From the NCBI RefSeq assembly GCF_025200925.1, contig NZ_CP104174.1, forward strand, positions 5,146,001 through 5,210,000: DNA of 64,000 nucleotides. Reading direction: 5' to 3'. Both the position numbers and the translations under genes were made by a program. Positions 8,890 through 18,698 of this stretch are shown here, piece after piece (the stretch's first letter is position 1; each line of letters opens with the position of its first letter). The notes below the pieces were generated by a model. The model did not search any database. It was not told where the DNA came from and worked only from the letters and a program-made list of their open reading frames with translations. The DNA comes from Bradyrhizobium sp. CB1015. Lineage in GTDB: Bacteria; Pseudomonadota; Alphaproteobacteria; Rhizobiales; Xanthobacteraceae.

Positions 8890-10131
8890 CTAGAACTTCG
8901 AATAGTCGATCGGCTTGTGGCGATCGAGCGTGCGGGTGACCGGCGGCAGCGGGTATTTGAGGCCGGTCGCACAGTTGAACAACATGACGCGGTCGGTCTT
9001 GCTGACGCGACCGTCGGCGAGGCCCTCCTTGTAGGCGGCGTAGGTCGCAGCACCCTCGGGGCAGAGCAGCAGCCCCTCCTCGCGCGCGACCTCGTTCAGC
9101 GCCGCCGAAATCTTGTCGTCGTCGACCGCGATGGCAAAGCCCTTGCTCTCGCGCACCGCCCGCAGAATGAGAAAATCGCCGATCGCCTGCGGCACGCGGA
9201 TGCCTGAGGCGATGGTGTGGGCGTCCTCCCAGCGCGTCGCATGCTCGGTCCCGGCCTCGTAGGCACGCACCATCGGCGCGCAGCCGGAGGCCTGCACCGC
9301 GACCATGCGCGGGCGCTTCGAACCGATGAAGCCGATCTTCTCGAGCTCGTCGAACGCCTTCCACATGCCGATCAGGCCGGTGCCGCCGCCGGTCGGATAG
9401 AAGATCACGTCGGGCACGTCCCAGCCGAGCTGCTCGGCGAGCTCCAGGCCCATCGTCTTCTTGCCTTCGATGCGGTACGGCTCCTTCAAGGTCGAGGTGT
9501 CGAACCAGCCGACCTTGGCCTTGCCCTCGCCGACAATCTTGCCGCAATCGTCGATATAGCCGTTGACGCGGTAGACGGTCGCACCCTGCAGCTCGATCTC
9601 GCTGACGTTCACTTCGGGCGTGTCGGCGGGGCAGAAGATCGTGGTCTTGATGCCGCAGCTCGTCGCATAGGCCGCGAGCGCCGCGCCGGCATTGCCGTTG
9701 GTCGGCATCGCCATGTGCTTGATGCCGAGCGCCTTGCCCATGGATACCGCCATGACGAGGCCGCGCGCCTTGAACGAGCCGGTCGGCAGTCGTCCCTCGT
9801 CCTTCACGATGATCTCGCCGCCGCCGAGCTTCGCACCCAGCTTCGGCAGCCGGATCAGGGGCGTCGTCACCTCGCCGAGCGAGACGATGTCCTTGCATTT
9901 GCGCACCGGCAGCAGCTCGCGATAGCGCCACATGTCGCCAGGCCGCTGCGCCAGCGCGTCCTTGGTCAGTGCCTTCTTCACGCCGGCGAGGTCGTAGCGC
10001 ACCAGAAGCGGCTTGCCGGCCTTGGAGAGGTTGTGGACCTGGTCGGCCGCATAGTGATCACCCTCCATCGCGCATTCGAGATGGGTGACGAAGGTCGGGC
10101 GTTCGATGGTGAGGTTGTCGTTGTCGTGCAT
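8890..10131 (-). CDS. Threonine synthase-like PLP enzyme
   Basis: A 413-residue fold-type II PLP enzyme. The PLP lysine lies in PTGSFKARG, the substrate/phosphate loop in PTNGNAGAALAAYA, and the phosphate-binding glycine loop in YPTGGGTGLIGMW. This pattern is that of threonine synthase, which turns O-phosphohomoserine into threonine and phosphate. It is separate from any thrA or thrB gene and sits before a Bug-type binding protein, so a related amino-acid lyase or racemase role is possible. The start MHDNDNLTIERP is the only good Met and leaves a repeat element upstream. Confidence 0.75.
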   Translation of the reverse strand: MHDNDNLTIERPTFVTHLECAMEGDHYAADQVHNLSKAGKPLLVRYDLAGVKKALTKDALAQRPGDMWRYRELLPVRKCKDIVSLGEVTTPLIRLPKLGAKLGGGEIIVKDEGRLPTGSFKARGLVMAVSMGKALGIKHMAMPTNGNAGAALAAYATSCGIKTTIFCPADTPEVNVSEIELQGATVYRVNGYIDDCGKIVGEGKAKVGWFDTSTLKEPYRIEGKKTMGLELAEQLGWDVPDVIFYPTGGGTGLIGMWKAFDELEKIGFIGSKRPRMVAVQASGCAPMVRAYEAGTEHATRWEDAHTIASGIRVPQAIGDFLILRAVRESKGFAIAVDDDKISAALNEVAREEGLLLCPEGAATYAAYKEGLADGRVSKTDRVMLFNCATGLKYPLPPVTRTLDRHKPIDYSKF

Positions 10132-10171
10132 GGCTTCTTTCTTCTTGCTTATGCCAGTGATCTCTGTCGTC

Positions 10172-10269
10172 CGTCATTCCGGGGCGATGCATCGAACTAT
10201 GGTGCGCAATTGCGCACCTGAGAATCTCGAGATTCCGGGTTCGCCTCTTCGAGGCGCCCCGGAATGACG
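10172..10269. repeat. Intergenic palindromic repeat (CGTCATTCCGGGGCG type)
   Basis: The element starts CGTCATTCCGGGGCG and ends CGCCCCGGAATGACG, so the 15-base ends are inverted and complementary; the interior has its own palindrome (GTGCGCAATTGCGCAC). It fills nearly all the space between lpdA and the threonine synthase gene. Such elements are widely dispersed in bradyrhizobial intergenic DNA (recalled, not searched). The transcript would form a long hairpin that could act as an attenuator or mRNA stabiliser. Confidence 0.75.
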
Positions 10270-10275
10270 TGTGCC

Positions 10276-11697
10276 TTAAATATTCAACACCCGTCCATAC
10301 GCATCCAGCACGGCTTCCTTCATCATCTCCGACAGCGTCGGATGCGGGAAGACCGTGTGCATCAGCTCTTCTTCGGTGGTCTCCAGGTTCATGGCGACAA
10401 CGTAGCCCTGGATCAGCTCGGTGACCTCGGCACCGACCATGTGAGCCCCTAACAGCTGGCCGGTCTTCTTGTCGAAGATGACCTTCACCAGGCCCTGATC
10501 CTCGCCGAGCGCGATCGCCTTGCCGTTGCCGACGAAGGGGAAGCGGCCGACGCGAATCTCGCGGCCGCTCTCCTTGGCCTTGGCTTCGGTCAGGCCCACG
10601 GAGGCCACCTGCGGATGGCAATAGGTGCAGCCCGGGATCATGTTCTTGTCCATGGGATGCGGATTGAGGCCCTTGATCGCCTCGACGCAGATCACGCCTT
10701 CATGCTCGGCCTTGTGCGCGAGCATTGGGGGACCTGCGACGTCGCCGATGGCGTAGATGCCGGGAACGTTGGTCTTGCCGTGGCCGTCGACCACGATGAT
10801 GCCGCGGTCGGTTTTAACGCCGAGCTTTTCCAGGCCGAGATTTTCAATGTTGCCGACGACGCCAACCGCCGAGATCACGCGCTCGAACTCGGTCGTGACA
10901 GGCTTGCCCTTGCCGTCGTCGATGGTGGCGACGACACTGTCGGCCTTCTTCTCCAGCTTCGTGACCTTCGTCGAGGACATGATCTTGATGCCCTGCTTCT
11001 CCAGCCGCTTGCGGGCGAAACCCGCGATCTCGGCATCCTCGACGGGGAGGATCTGAGGCAGCACCTCGACCACGGTGACATCGCTTCCCATGGTGTGGAA
11101 GAACGAGGCGAACTCGATGCCGATCGCGCCGGAGCCGACCACCAGCAACGACTTCGGCATCCGCTCCGGCACCATTGCCTCGAAATAGGTCCAGACCAGC
11201 TTCTTGTCGGGCTCGAGGCCGGGCAGCACGCGCGGCCGTGCGCCGGTCGCGACGATGATGTGCTTGGCCTGATAGGTCCCCTCGCCCAGCGCGCCCTTCG
11301 GGCCCTCGACGTCGGACTTCTTCACCGTGACCTTGCCGGGCGCGTCGATCGAGGCGGCGCCCCAGATCACGCTGACCTTGTTCTTCTTCATCAGGAAGCC
11401 GACGCCGTCGTTCAGCCGCTTGGAGACGCCGCGCGAGCGCTGCACCACGGCCTTCGGATCGAACGAGACCTTCTCGGCCGACAGGCCGTAGTCCTTGGCA
11501 TGCTGCATGTAGTGATAGATCTCGGCCGAACGCAGCAGCGCCTTGGTCGGGATGCAGCCCCAGTTCAGGCAGATGCCGCCGAGATAGGACTTCTCGACGA
11601 TCGCCGTCTTGAAGCCGAGCTGGGCGGCGCGGATCGCGGTGACATAGCCGCCGGGGCCGGAGCCGATGATGATGACGTCGAAGGATGTATCGGCCAT
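10276..11697 (-). CDS. lpdA: Dihydrolipoamide dehydrogenase (E3)
   Basis: A 473-residue flavoenzyme that reoxidises dihydrolipoamide in the pyruvate dehydrogenase complex and passes electrons to NAD+. The N-terminal FAD Rossmann motif is GSGPGGYVTAIRA, the redox-active disulfide is in GGICLNWGCIPTKALL, a second nucleotide-binding motif is GSGAIGIEF, and the C-terminal dimer interface carries the catalytic His-Glu pair in FPHPTLSE. The length is typical. It is the last gene of the minus-strand pdh operon, behind a small membrane protein gene. Confidence 0.95.
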   Translation of the reverse strand: MADTSFDVIIIGSGPGGYVTAIRAAQLGFKTAIVEKSYLGGICLNWGCIPTKALLRSAEIYHYMQHAKDYGLSAEKVSFDPKAVVQRSRGVSKRLNDGVGFLMKKNKVSVIWGAASIDAPGKVTVKKSDVEGPKGALGEGTYQAKHIIVATGARPRVLPGLEPDKKLVWTYFEAMVPERMPKSLLVVGSGAIGIEFASFFHTMGSDVTVVEVLPQILPVEDAEIAGFARKRLEKQGIKIMSSTKVTKLEKKADSVVATIDDGKGKPVTTEFERVISAVGVVGNIENLGLEKLGVKTDRGIIVVDGHGKTNVPGIYAIGDVAGPPMLAHKAEHEGVICVEAIKGLNPHPMDKNMIPGCTYCHPQVASVGLTEAKAKESGREIRVGRFPFVGNGKAIALGEDQGLVKVIFDKKTGQLLGAHMVGAEVTELIQGYVVAMNLETTEEELMHTVFPHPTLSEMMKEAVLDAYGRVLNI

Positions 11698-11714
11698 AGC
11701 GGCTCCCGTTCAAC

Positions 11715-11948
11715 TCAAGAAGCGCCGCGGGCGCGGCGCTTGACCAGAAAAGATCTCAGCAGCCATTCGAGCACCACCACCAGGACTATGATGGCGAGCG
11801 CAGTGAGCACGATTGGCTGGGCGATGTTCCGTGCCAGTTGCTCGCCGGCAAAGAACGCAGAGTGAAGAAAATCGAGCCCGACCGGGTTGAGTGCGACGAC
11901 AACTCCGAGCAGCAGCGATATCCATGGCCAGCGGGTCCGGACATGCAA
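11715..11948 (-). CDS. Small two-helix membrane protein within the pdh operon
   Basis: A 77-residue protein with hydrophobic segments at about 9-25 (ISLLLGVVVALNPVGL) and 43-62 (IAQPIVLTALAIIVLVVVLEWL), and a basic C-terminal tail (KRRARGAS). GAGGGGG lies about 9 bases upstream of the ATG. It sits between pdhC and lpdA with short gaps of 17-22 bases, so it is almost certainly co-transcribed with them. No family is recognised. Possible roles in anchoring the complex are speculation. Confidence 0.75.
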   Translation of the reverse strand: MHVRTRWPWISLLLGVVVALNPVGLDFLHSAFFAGEQLARNIAQPIVLTALAIIVLVVVLEWLLRSFLVKRRARGAS

Positions 11949-11970
11949 GGTTGCCCCCTCTGCCGCGGCG

Positions 11971-13326
11971 TCAGACCATCATCATGACGGGGTTTTCGAT
12001 CAGCTGCTTGAACGCGCCGATCAGCTCGGCGCCAAGGGCGCCGTCGATGGCGCGATGATCGCAGGACAGGGTCACGCTCATCATGTGCGCGATCTCGATC
12101 TTGCCGCCGCGCACCACGGGACGCTCCTCGCTGGTGCCGACCGCGAGGATGGTCGCATGCGGCGGATTGATCACGGCAGTGAAGTGGCTGATGCCGTACA
12201 TGCCGAGGTTGGAGACGGCGGTGGTGCCGCCCTGATATTCCTCGGGCTTCAATTTGCGGGAACGTGCGCGCGCGGCAAAGTCCTTCATCTCGTTGGAGAT
12301 GGTCGACAGCGTCTTGGTCTCAGCCTTGCGGATGATCGGCGTGATCAGTCCGCCCGGCATCGCCACCGCGACGCCGACGTCGGAATGATGGTGCTTGACC
12401 ATGCCGCTTTCGGTCCAGCTGACGTTGCAGTTCGGGATCTTCTGCAGCGCCACCGCCATCGCCTTGATGACGAAGTCGTTGACCGAAATCTTGTAGAGCG
12501 GCTTTTTCTCCTTGTCCTTGGGCGCAGCCGCATTGATCTCCTCACGCGCGGCGAGCAGCTTGCCGATGTCGCAGTCGATGGTGAGATAGAAGTGCGGGAC
12601 GTTCTGGATCGACGCAGTCAGGCGCTGCGCGATGGTGCGGCGCATGCCGTCATGCGGGACAATGTCGTAGGAGCCCGGCTCGAACAGCGACAGGATCTGC
12701 TTGTCCGACATGGTCGGCGCAATCGCCGGCGCGCCTGACGGCGCCGCGGCGGGTGCCTTGAGGCCCTTGCCGGATTTGGCCTGCTCGACGTCGCGCGCGA
12801 CCACGCGGCCGTGCGGGCCGGTGCCGGTGACCATGCCGACATCGATGCCGGCTTCCTTGGCAAGGCGGCGCGCAAGCGGCGATGAGAACACGCGGCCGCC
12901 ATGACCATTGGCCTGGGCGGCCGGAGCTGCGGCCTGCGGCGCGGGTGCTGCGGCGGGCGGCGCCGCGGCCTTGGGCGCCGCCGGCGCAGGCGCAGGGGCC
13001 GGTGCGGCCGCGGGAGCTTGCGCAGCCTTGGGCGGGGCGGCCGAAGCGCTGGGCTTTGCACTCCCTGCGGCCTTCACGTCCTCGCCCTCGCCGGCGAGCA
13101 CGGCGATCACGTCGTTGACCGGAACGTCTTGCGTGCCCTCGGGCACCAGGATCTTGGCGATCGTGCCCTCGTCGATCGCCTCGACCTCCATGGTCGCCTT
13201 GTCGGTCTCGATCTCGGCGATGACGTCGCCGGACTTGACCTTGTCGCCCTCCTTCTTCAGCCACTTGGCGAGGTTGCCCTTCTCCATCGTCGGCGAGAGA
13301 GCGGGCATCAGGATGTTGATGGGCAT
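11971..13326 (-). CDS. pdhC: Pyruvate dehydrogenase E2, dihydrolipoamide acetyltransferase
   Basis: A 451-residue E2 that moves acetyl groups from lipoyl-lysine to CoA. An N-terminal lipoyl domain (about 1-78) has the lipoylated Lys in [13 protein letters not shown] long Ala/Pro-rich hinge (about 85-140) follows, then the E1/E3-binding domain (VFSSPLARRLAKEAGIDVGM) and the catalytic domain, which ends with the HRxxDG active-site motif in LSCDHRAIDG. There is a single lipoyl domain, as usual for alphaproteobacteria in which E1-beta carries the other. Confidence 0.95.
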   Translation of the reverse strand: MPINILMPALSPTMEKGNLAKWLKKEGDKVKSGDVIAEIETDKATMEVEAIDEGTIAKILVPEGTQDVPVNDVIAVLAGEGEDVKAAGSAKPSASAAPPKAAQAPAAAPAPAPAPAAPKAAAPPAAAPAPQAAAPAAQANGHGGRVFSSPLARRLAKEAGIDVGMVTGTGPHGRVVARDVEQAKSGKGLKAPAAAPSGAPAIAPTMSDKQILSLFEPGSYDIVPHDGMRRTIAQRLTASIQNVPHFYLTIDCDIGKLLAAREEINAAAPKDKEKKPLYKISVNDFVIKAMAVALQKIPNCNVSWTESGMVKHHHSDVGVAVAMPGGLITPIIRKAETKTLSTISNEMKDFAARARSRKLKPEEYQGGTTAVSNLGMYGISHFTAVINPPHATILAVGTSEERPVVRGGKIEIAHMMSVTLSCDHRAIDGALGAELIGAFKQLIENPVMMMV

Positions 13327-13389
13327 GCTGACCTCAAGAAGAACTTTGCAAAACGTCGTCTTTCGACAGCGAAGACGAACAGACCGGGT

Positions 13390-13842
13390 TTAGTTGCCGA
13401 TGTCGCCCTGCCACAGGCGCTCATTGGCAGGGATGGAACGCCAATTCTTCATCATGGTGATGGAGCGGTCGTCGGCAAGGTCGATCCAGGGGATGCCGAA
13501 CTTGTCGAGGATGTCCTTGGAGCCGGGGAAAGTGATGGACTCTCCGATCACCACCAGCTTGACCTTGAACAGCGCGAGCGCGCCGGCGCACATCGAGCAT
13601 GGCGACAGCGTCGTGTACATGACGGTGTCGTGGAACGAAATCGCGCCGGCCTCACGCAGGCAGCTCATCTCCCCGTGCAGAATGGGATTGTTCTCCTGCA
13701 CGCGGTTGTTGTGGCCGCGGGCGATGATCTTGTTGTCGCGCGTCAGCACCGCGCCGATCGGCAGCCCGCCCTGCGCGATCGAGGCTTCCGCCTCGCGGAT
13801 CGCCTCGAGCATGAAATCGTAATGATAGGATTCGATCGCCAT
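13390..13842 (-). CDS. Nucleoside/cytosine-type deaminase
   Basis: A 150-residue zinc deaminase of the CDA fold. The zinc ligands and proton shuttle are visible: His and Glu in LHGEMSC and the two cysteines in SPCSMCAG. The C-terminal part (FGIPWIDLADDRSI) resembles the yeast cytosine deaminase/nucleoside deaminase group rather than TadA. It starts MAIESYHYDF. It lies inside the pdh gene run between the DUF5076-like gene and pdhC, with a 2-base gap to the former, an unusual position for a nucleotide-salvage enzyme. The exact substrate (cytosine, guanine or another base) cannot be read from sequence. Confidence 0.85.
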   Translation of the reverse strand: MAIESYHYDFMLEAIREAEASIAQGGLPIGAVLTRDNKIIARGHNNRVQENNPILHGEMSCLREAGAISFHDTVMYTTLSPCSMCAGALALFKVKLVVIGESITFPGSKDILDKFGIPWIDLADDRSITMMKNWRSIPANERLWQGDIGN

Positions 13843-13844
13843 GG

Positions 13845-14147
13845 TCAGTGCCCCTTGCCGCGCGGCGTGGTGGTGCCGGTGTCGGTGGGACGCTCGATCT
13901 CGGCCTGGAACATGTCGAGGATCCGGTTCAGCGCGTCCTCCTCGGTGTATTCGCTCTCGCGCGCATAGGCGCGCGCGGCGTGGCGGGCGAGATCGACGAG
14001 TAAGAGGCCCCACATATCGGGCTCCTCGAAGGCGCGCTGGAATGCCATCGACAGCCCGCCATCCAGCACGAACACGCGCAGGATCTCGACCGCGTCGTCG
14101 CGGGTCATGACGTCGGGCGGAAGTGGCTGCTCCTTGGGGCCCGCCAT
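13845..14147 (-). CDS. DUF5076-like small acidic protein
   Basis: A 100-residue soluble protein (MAGPKEQPLPPDVM...). It is helical, with a central patch WGLLLVDLARHAARAYA and an acidic segment EYTEEDALNRILDMFQAEIE. I believe it corresponds to the uncharacterised DUF5076 family from memory of rhizobial pdh loci. Its gene lies 3 bases after pdhB and 2 bases before the deaminase gene, so it is co-expressed with PDH. Function unknown. Confidence 0.7.
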   Translation of the reverse strand: MAGPKEQPLPPDVMTRDDAVEILRVFVLDGGLSMAFQRAFEEPDMWGLLLVDLARHAARAYARESEYTEEDALNRILDMFQAEIERPTDTGTTTPRGKGH

Positions 14148-14150
14148 GGT

Positions 14151-15533
<1,383 letters not shown>

Positions 15534-15561
15534 GTCTTCTCCAAAGAAAGCTTGCGCGCGT

Positions 15562-16584
15562 TCAGCGGTACACGTCGGTCCAGAGCTCGGCGGCATCCGG
15601 CTCGGGATCATGCTGGGCGAAATCGGCGGACGCGTTGACGATGTCGCGCACCTCGGCGTCGATCGCCTTCAGATCGGCCTCGCTGACCTTGGCGGCGAGC
15701 AGGCGATTGCGCACCTGCTCGATCGGGTCCTGGTCGTGGCGAACCTTCTCGACCTCCTCGCGTGTGCGATATTTTGCAGGATCGGACATCGAGTGGCCGC
15801 GATAGCGGTAGGTCTGCATCTCCAGGATGTAGGGACCCTTGCCGGCACGGCACCAGGCCGCCGCCTCCTCGCCCGCCGCCTTCACGGCGCGGACGTCCAT
15901 GCCGTCGATCTGCTTGCCGGGGATGTTGAAGGAGACGCCGCGCTTGGAGAAATCCTGCTGCGCCGAGGCGCGCGAGACGGAGGTGCCCATGGCGTAGCGG
16001 TTGTTCTCGATGACGTAGATCACCGGCAGCTTCCAGAGCTCGGCCATGTTGAAGCTCTCATAGACCTGGCCCTGGTTGGCCGCGCCGTCGCCGAAATAGG
16101 TGACGCTGACATTGCCGTTGCCGCGATAGTGGTTGGCAAAGGCGAGACCGGTGCCGAGCGAGACCTGGGCGCCGACGATGCCGTGGCCGCCGTAGAAGTG
16201 CTTCTCCTTGCTGAACATGTGCATGGAGCCGCCCTTGCCCTTGGAATAGCCGCCGCGGCGTCCCGTGAGCTCGGCCATCACGCCGTTGGCGTCCATGCCG
16301 GTCGCAAGCATGTGACCGTGGTCGCGATAGCCGGTGATGACCTGATCGCCCTCTTTCAGGGCCATCTGCATGCCGACCACCACGGCCTCCTGGCCGATAT
16401 AGAGGTGGCAGAAGCCGCCGATGGCGCCCATGCCGTAGAGCTGGCCGGCCTTTTCCTCGAACCGCCGGATCAGGAGCATGTCGCGGAGCGCCTTGAGCTC
16501 CTGCTCCCTGGTGAATTCCGGGGGCGAACCGCCGTCGGTCTTGTCCTGTGGAGCGCTTGCGGCGGCTTTCTTGGGTGCGGCCAT
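15562..16584 (-). CDS. pdhA: Pyruvate dehydrogenase E1 alpha subunit
   Basis: A 340-residue thiamine diphosphate enzyme subunit that decarboxylates pyruvate with E1-beta. The ThDP/Mg motif is [17 protein letters not shown] ... ENN, and the phosphorylation-loop region [19 protein letters not shown] is intact. The N-terminal 20 residues are an Ala/Lys-rich extension. It is the first gene of the minus-strand pdh operon, with 264 bases of promoter region between it and the aldehyde dehydrogenase gene. Confidence 0.96.
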   Translation of the reverse strand: MAAPKKAAASAPQDKTDGGSPPEFTREQELKALRDMLLIRRFEEKAGQLYGMGAIGGFCHLYIGQEAVVVGMQMALKEGDQVITGYRDHGHMLATGMDANGVMAELTGRRGGYSKGKGGSMHMFSKEKHFYGGHGIVGAQVSLGTGLAFANHYRGNGNVSVTYFGDGAANQGQVYESFNMAELWKLPVIYVIENNRYAMGTSVSRASAQQDFSKRGVSFNIPGKQIDGMDVRAVKAAGEEAAAWCRAGKGPYILEMQTYRYRGHSMSDPAKYRTREEVEKVRHDQDPIEQVRNRLLAAKVSEADLKAIDAEVRDIVNASADFAQHDPEPDAAELWTDVYR

Positions 16585-16848
16585 GGGAATTCCGGGTCAG
16601 AGAAAACTTTCGCCCTCTCTAACCCAAGTCAAACGCCCTTGGAAAGCACCGCGGCGGCATGGCACGACTTTCATTATGCCGCACTGCAGCGTGATCGAAA
16701 TATTGGAAAATCTTTGGCGCTGATCAGGCAACAAATCTATGCACGCCATGGCGTGCGCAGATTCGTGACCGGATCAAGAACGGAGCGTGCGCCAATCCCG
16801 ACATTCGGAGCGGACGGCGCCGAAGCGGCGCCGCCCTGTCCGACCCGA

Positions 16849-18366
16849 TCAGAAGAAGCCGAGCTTCTTCGGGCTGTAGCTGACCAGGAGGTTCTTGGTC
16901 TGCTGGTAGTGATCGAGCATCATCTTGTGGGTCTCGCGCCCGACGCCCGACTGCTTGTAGCCGCCGAACGCCGCATGGGCGGGATAGGCGTGGTAGCAGT
17001 TGGTCCAGACCCGGCCGGCCTGGATCTCCCGGCCGAAGCGGTAGCAGCGGTTGGCGTCGCGGCTCCAGACACCGGCTCCCAAGCCGTAGAGCGTGTCGTT
17101 GGCGATCGCGAGCGCCTCTTCGTCGGTCTTGAAGGTCGTGACCGAGACGACGGGGCCAAAAATCTCCTCCTGGAAGATTCGCATCTTGTTGTGGCCCTCG
17201 AACACGGTCGGCTGGACGTAGTAGCCGCCGGCGAGATCGCCGCCGAGATCGGCACGTCCGCCGCCGGCCAGCACCTTGGCGCCCTCCTGCTTGCCGATGT
17301 CGATATAGGAGAGAATCTTGCTGAGCTGCTCGCTGGAGGCCTGCGCGCCGATCATGGTCGTGGCATCACGCGGGTCGCCCTGCTTGATCGCGGCGACGCG
17401 CTTGAGCGCCCGCTCCATGAAGCGGTCGTAGATGTCGGCGTGGACCAGCGCCCGGCTCGGACAGGTGCAGACCTCGCCCTGGTTCAGCGCGAACATGACG
17501 AAGCCCTCGATCGCCTTGTCGAAGAAATCGTCGTCCTCGGCCGTGACGTCCTTGAAGAAGATGTTCGGCGACTTGCCGCCGAGCTCCAGCGTCACAGGGA
17601 TGAGATTCTGGCTGGCATATTGCATGATCAGCCGGCCCGTCGTGGTCTCGCCGGTGAAGGCGATCTTGGCGATGCGGGGGCTCGACGCCAGCGGCTTGCC
17701 GGCCTCGAGGCCAAAGCCGTTGACGATGTTGAGCACGCCTGCCGGCAGCAGGTCGGCGATGATCTCGGCGAAGACCATGATCGAAGCCGGGGTCTGCTCG
17801 GCGGGCTTGAGCACCACGCAATTGCCGGCGGCCAGCGCCGGCGCGAGCTTCCAGCAGGCCATCAGAAGCGGGAAGTTCCAGGGAATGATCTGGCCGACCA
17901 CGCCGAGCGGCTCATGGAAATGATAGGCGATGGTGTCGTGATCGATCTCGCCGATCGAGCCTTCCTGGGCGCGCACCACACCGGCGAAATAGCGGAAATG
18001 GTCGATCGCAAGCGGCAGGTCGGCGGCGCGGGTCTCGCGGATCGGCTTGCCGTTGTCCCAGGTCTCGGCAATCGCGAGGCGCTCGAGATTCTCTTCCATG
18101 CGGTCGGCGATCCGATTCAGGACCGCGGCGCGCTCGGCGACACTGGTGCGGCCCCAGGCGGCCTTGGCGGCATGCGCCGCGTCGAGCGCCGCCTCGATGT
18201 CCTGCGCGTCGGACCGCGCGATCTTGCAGACCACCTGACCGGTCAGGGGCGAAGCATTGTCGAAATATTTCCCGGAGATCGGCGCGACGAACTTGCCGCC
18301 GATGAAATTGTCGTAGCGTTCGGCAAAGGGAACTTTGGTGACGCTGAGGAATTCCACCTTGTTCAT
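16849..18366 (-). CDS. NAD+-dependent aldehyde dehydrogenase (AcoD/ExaC type)
   Basis: A 505-residue aldehyde dehydrogenase that oxidises acetaldehyde or similar short aldehydes. The NAD-binding/active-site motifs are intact: [20 protein letters not shown], the general-base Glu in LELGGKSPN and the catalytic Cys in [11 protein letters not shown]. The C-terminus [10 protein letters not shown] is characteristic of the AcoD/ExaC group linked to ethanol and acetoin use. The adjacent minus-strand AcoR-like regulator gene supports that assignment. A perfect 20-base palindrome lies about 115 bases upstream of the start. Confidence 0.92.
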   Translation of the reverse strand: MNKVEFLSVTKVPFAERYDNFIGGKFVAPISGKYFDNASPLTGQVVCKIARSDAQDIEAALDAAHAAKAAWGRTSVAERAAVLNRIADRMEENLERLAIAETWDNGKPIRETRAADLPLAIDHFRYFAGVVRAQEGSIGEIDHDTIAYHFHEPLGVVGQIIPWNFPLLMACWKLAPALAAGNCVVLKPAEQTPASIMVFAEIIADLLPAGVLNIVNGFGLEAGKPLASSPRIAKIAFTGETTTGRLIMQYASQNLIPVTLELGGKSPNIFFKDVTAEDDDFFDKAIEGFVMFALNQGEVCTCPSRALVHADIYDRFMERALKRVAAIKQGDPRDATTMIGAQASSEQLSKILSYIDIGKQEGAKVLAGGGRADLGGDLAGGYYVQPTVFEGHNKMRIFQEEIFGPVVSVTTFKTDEEALAIANDTLYGLGAGVWSRDANRCYRFGREIQAGRVWTNCYHAYPAHAAFGGYKQSGVGRETHKMMLDHYQQTKNLLVSYSPKKLGFF

Positions 18367-18480
18367 TGATCACTCCCGATGTTGCTGTTTGCGCTTGTCG
18401 TCGCGTGTTCGCGACTTGCGCAGACGATGATGCGGGAGGCGTTTTCTGTCAGCCCGGGCGGACGCGATGGCGAAGCGGAC

Positions 18481-18500
18481 CTGTCGCAGTTCTGCGACAG
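18481..18500. promoter_or_regulatory. Perfect palindrome, candidate operator of the aldehyde dehydrogenase gene
   Basis: CTGTCGCAG-TT-CTGCGACAG is a perfect inverted repeat with 9-base arms. It lies about 115 bases upstream of the aldehyde dehydrogenase start, a usual distance for an upstream activator site of Fis-type HTH regulators, and the neighbouring gene encodes such a protein. I found no clear -24/-12 sigma-54 promoter between site and gene. Confidence 0.45.
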
Positions 18501-18523
18501 GTCATGGACACGGCATCACCATC

Positions 18524-18668
18524 GTGTCCCGGACGCGCTGCAACGCTTTTGGCGTTGCTGCGCAGAGCCGGGACCCAGCAGGCAAGATAGGAGAATGCGG
18601 CGACATGGGCCCCGGCTCAGCAGCGCACCACGTCGCAAGGACGACGCGCTGCGCTGCGTCCGGGGCAC
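18524..18668. repeat. Intergenic repeat (GTGTCCCGGACGCGCTGC type)
   Basis: This roughly 145-base element opens GTGTCCCGGACGCGCTGCAACG and closes with GCGCTGCGTCCGGGGCAC, so its ends are inverted. It has an inner palindrome (CAACGCTTTTGGCGTTG) and a GAGCCGGGACCC / GGGCCCCGGCTC pair. I recognise it as a repeat family common in Bradyrhizobium intergenic DNA (from memory). Together with the palindrome at 18481 it accounts for most of the 332-base gap 18367-18698; no gene is visible there. Confidence 0.65.
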
Positions 18669-18698
18669 GGGATCGGAGTTTCGAGTAAACAGCACAGC

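Noticed and set aside
16620..16700. Possible sigma-54 promoter (TGGCACGACTTTCAT) near pdhA
   Set aside because: The -12 element TTGC is missing, and the sequence points away from pdhA.
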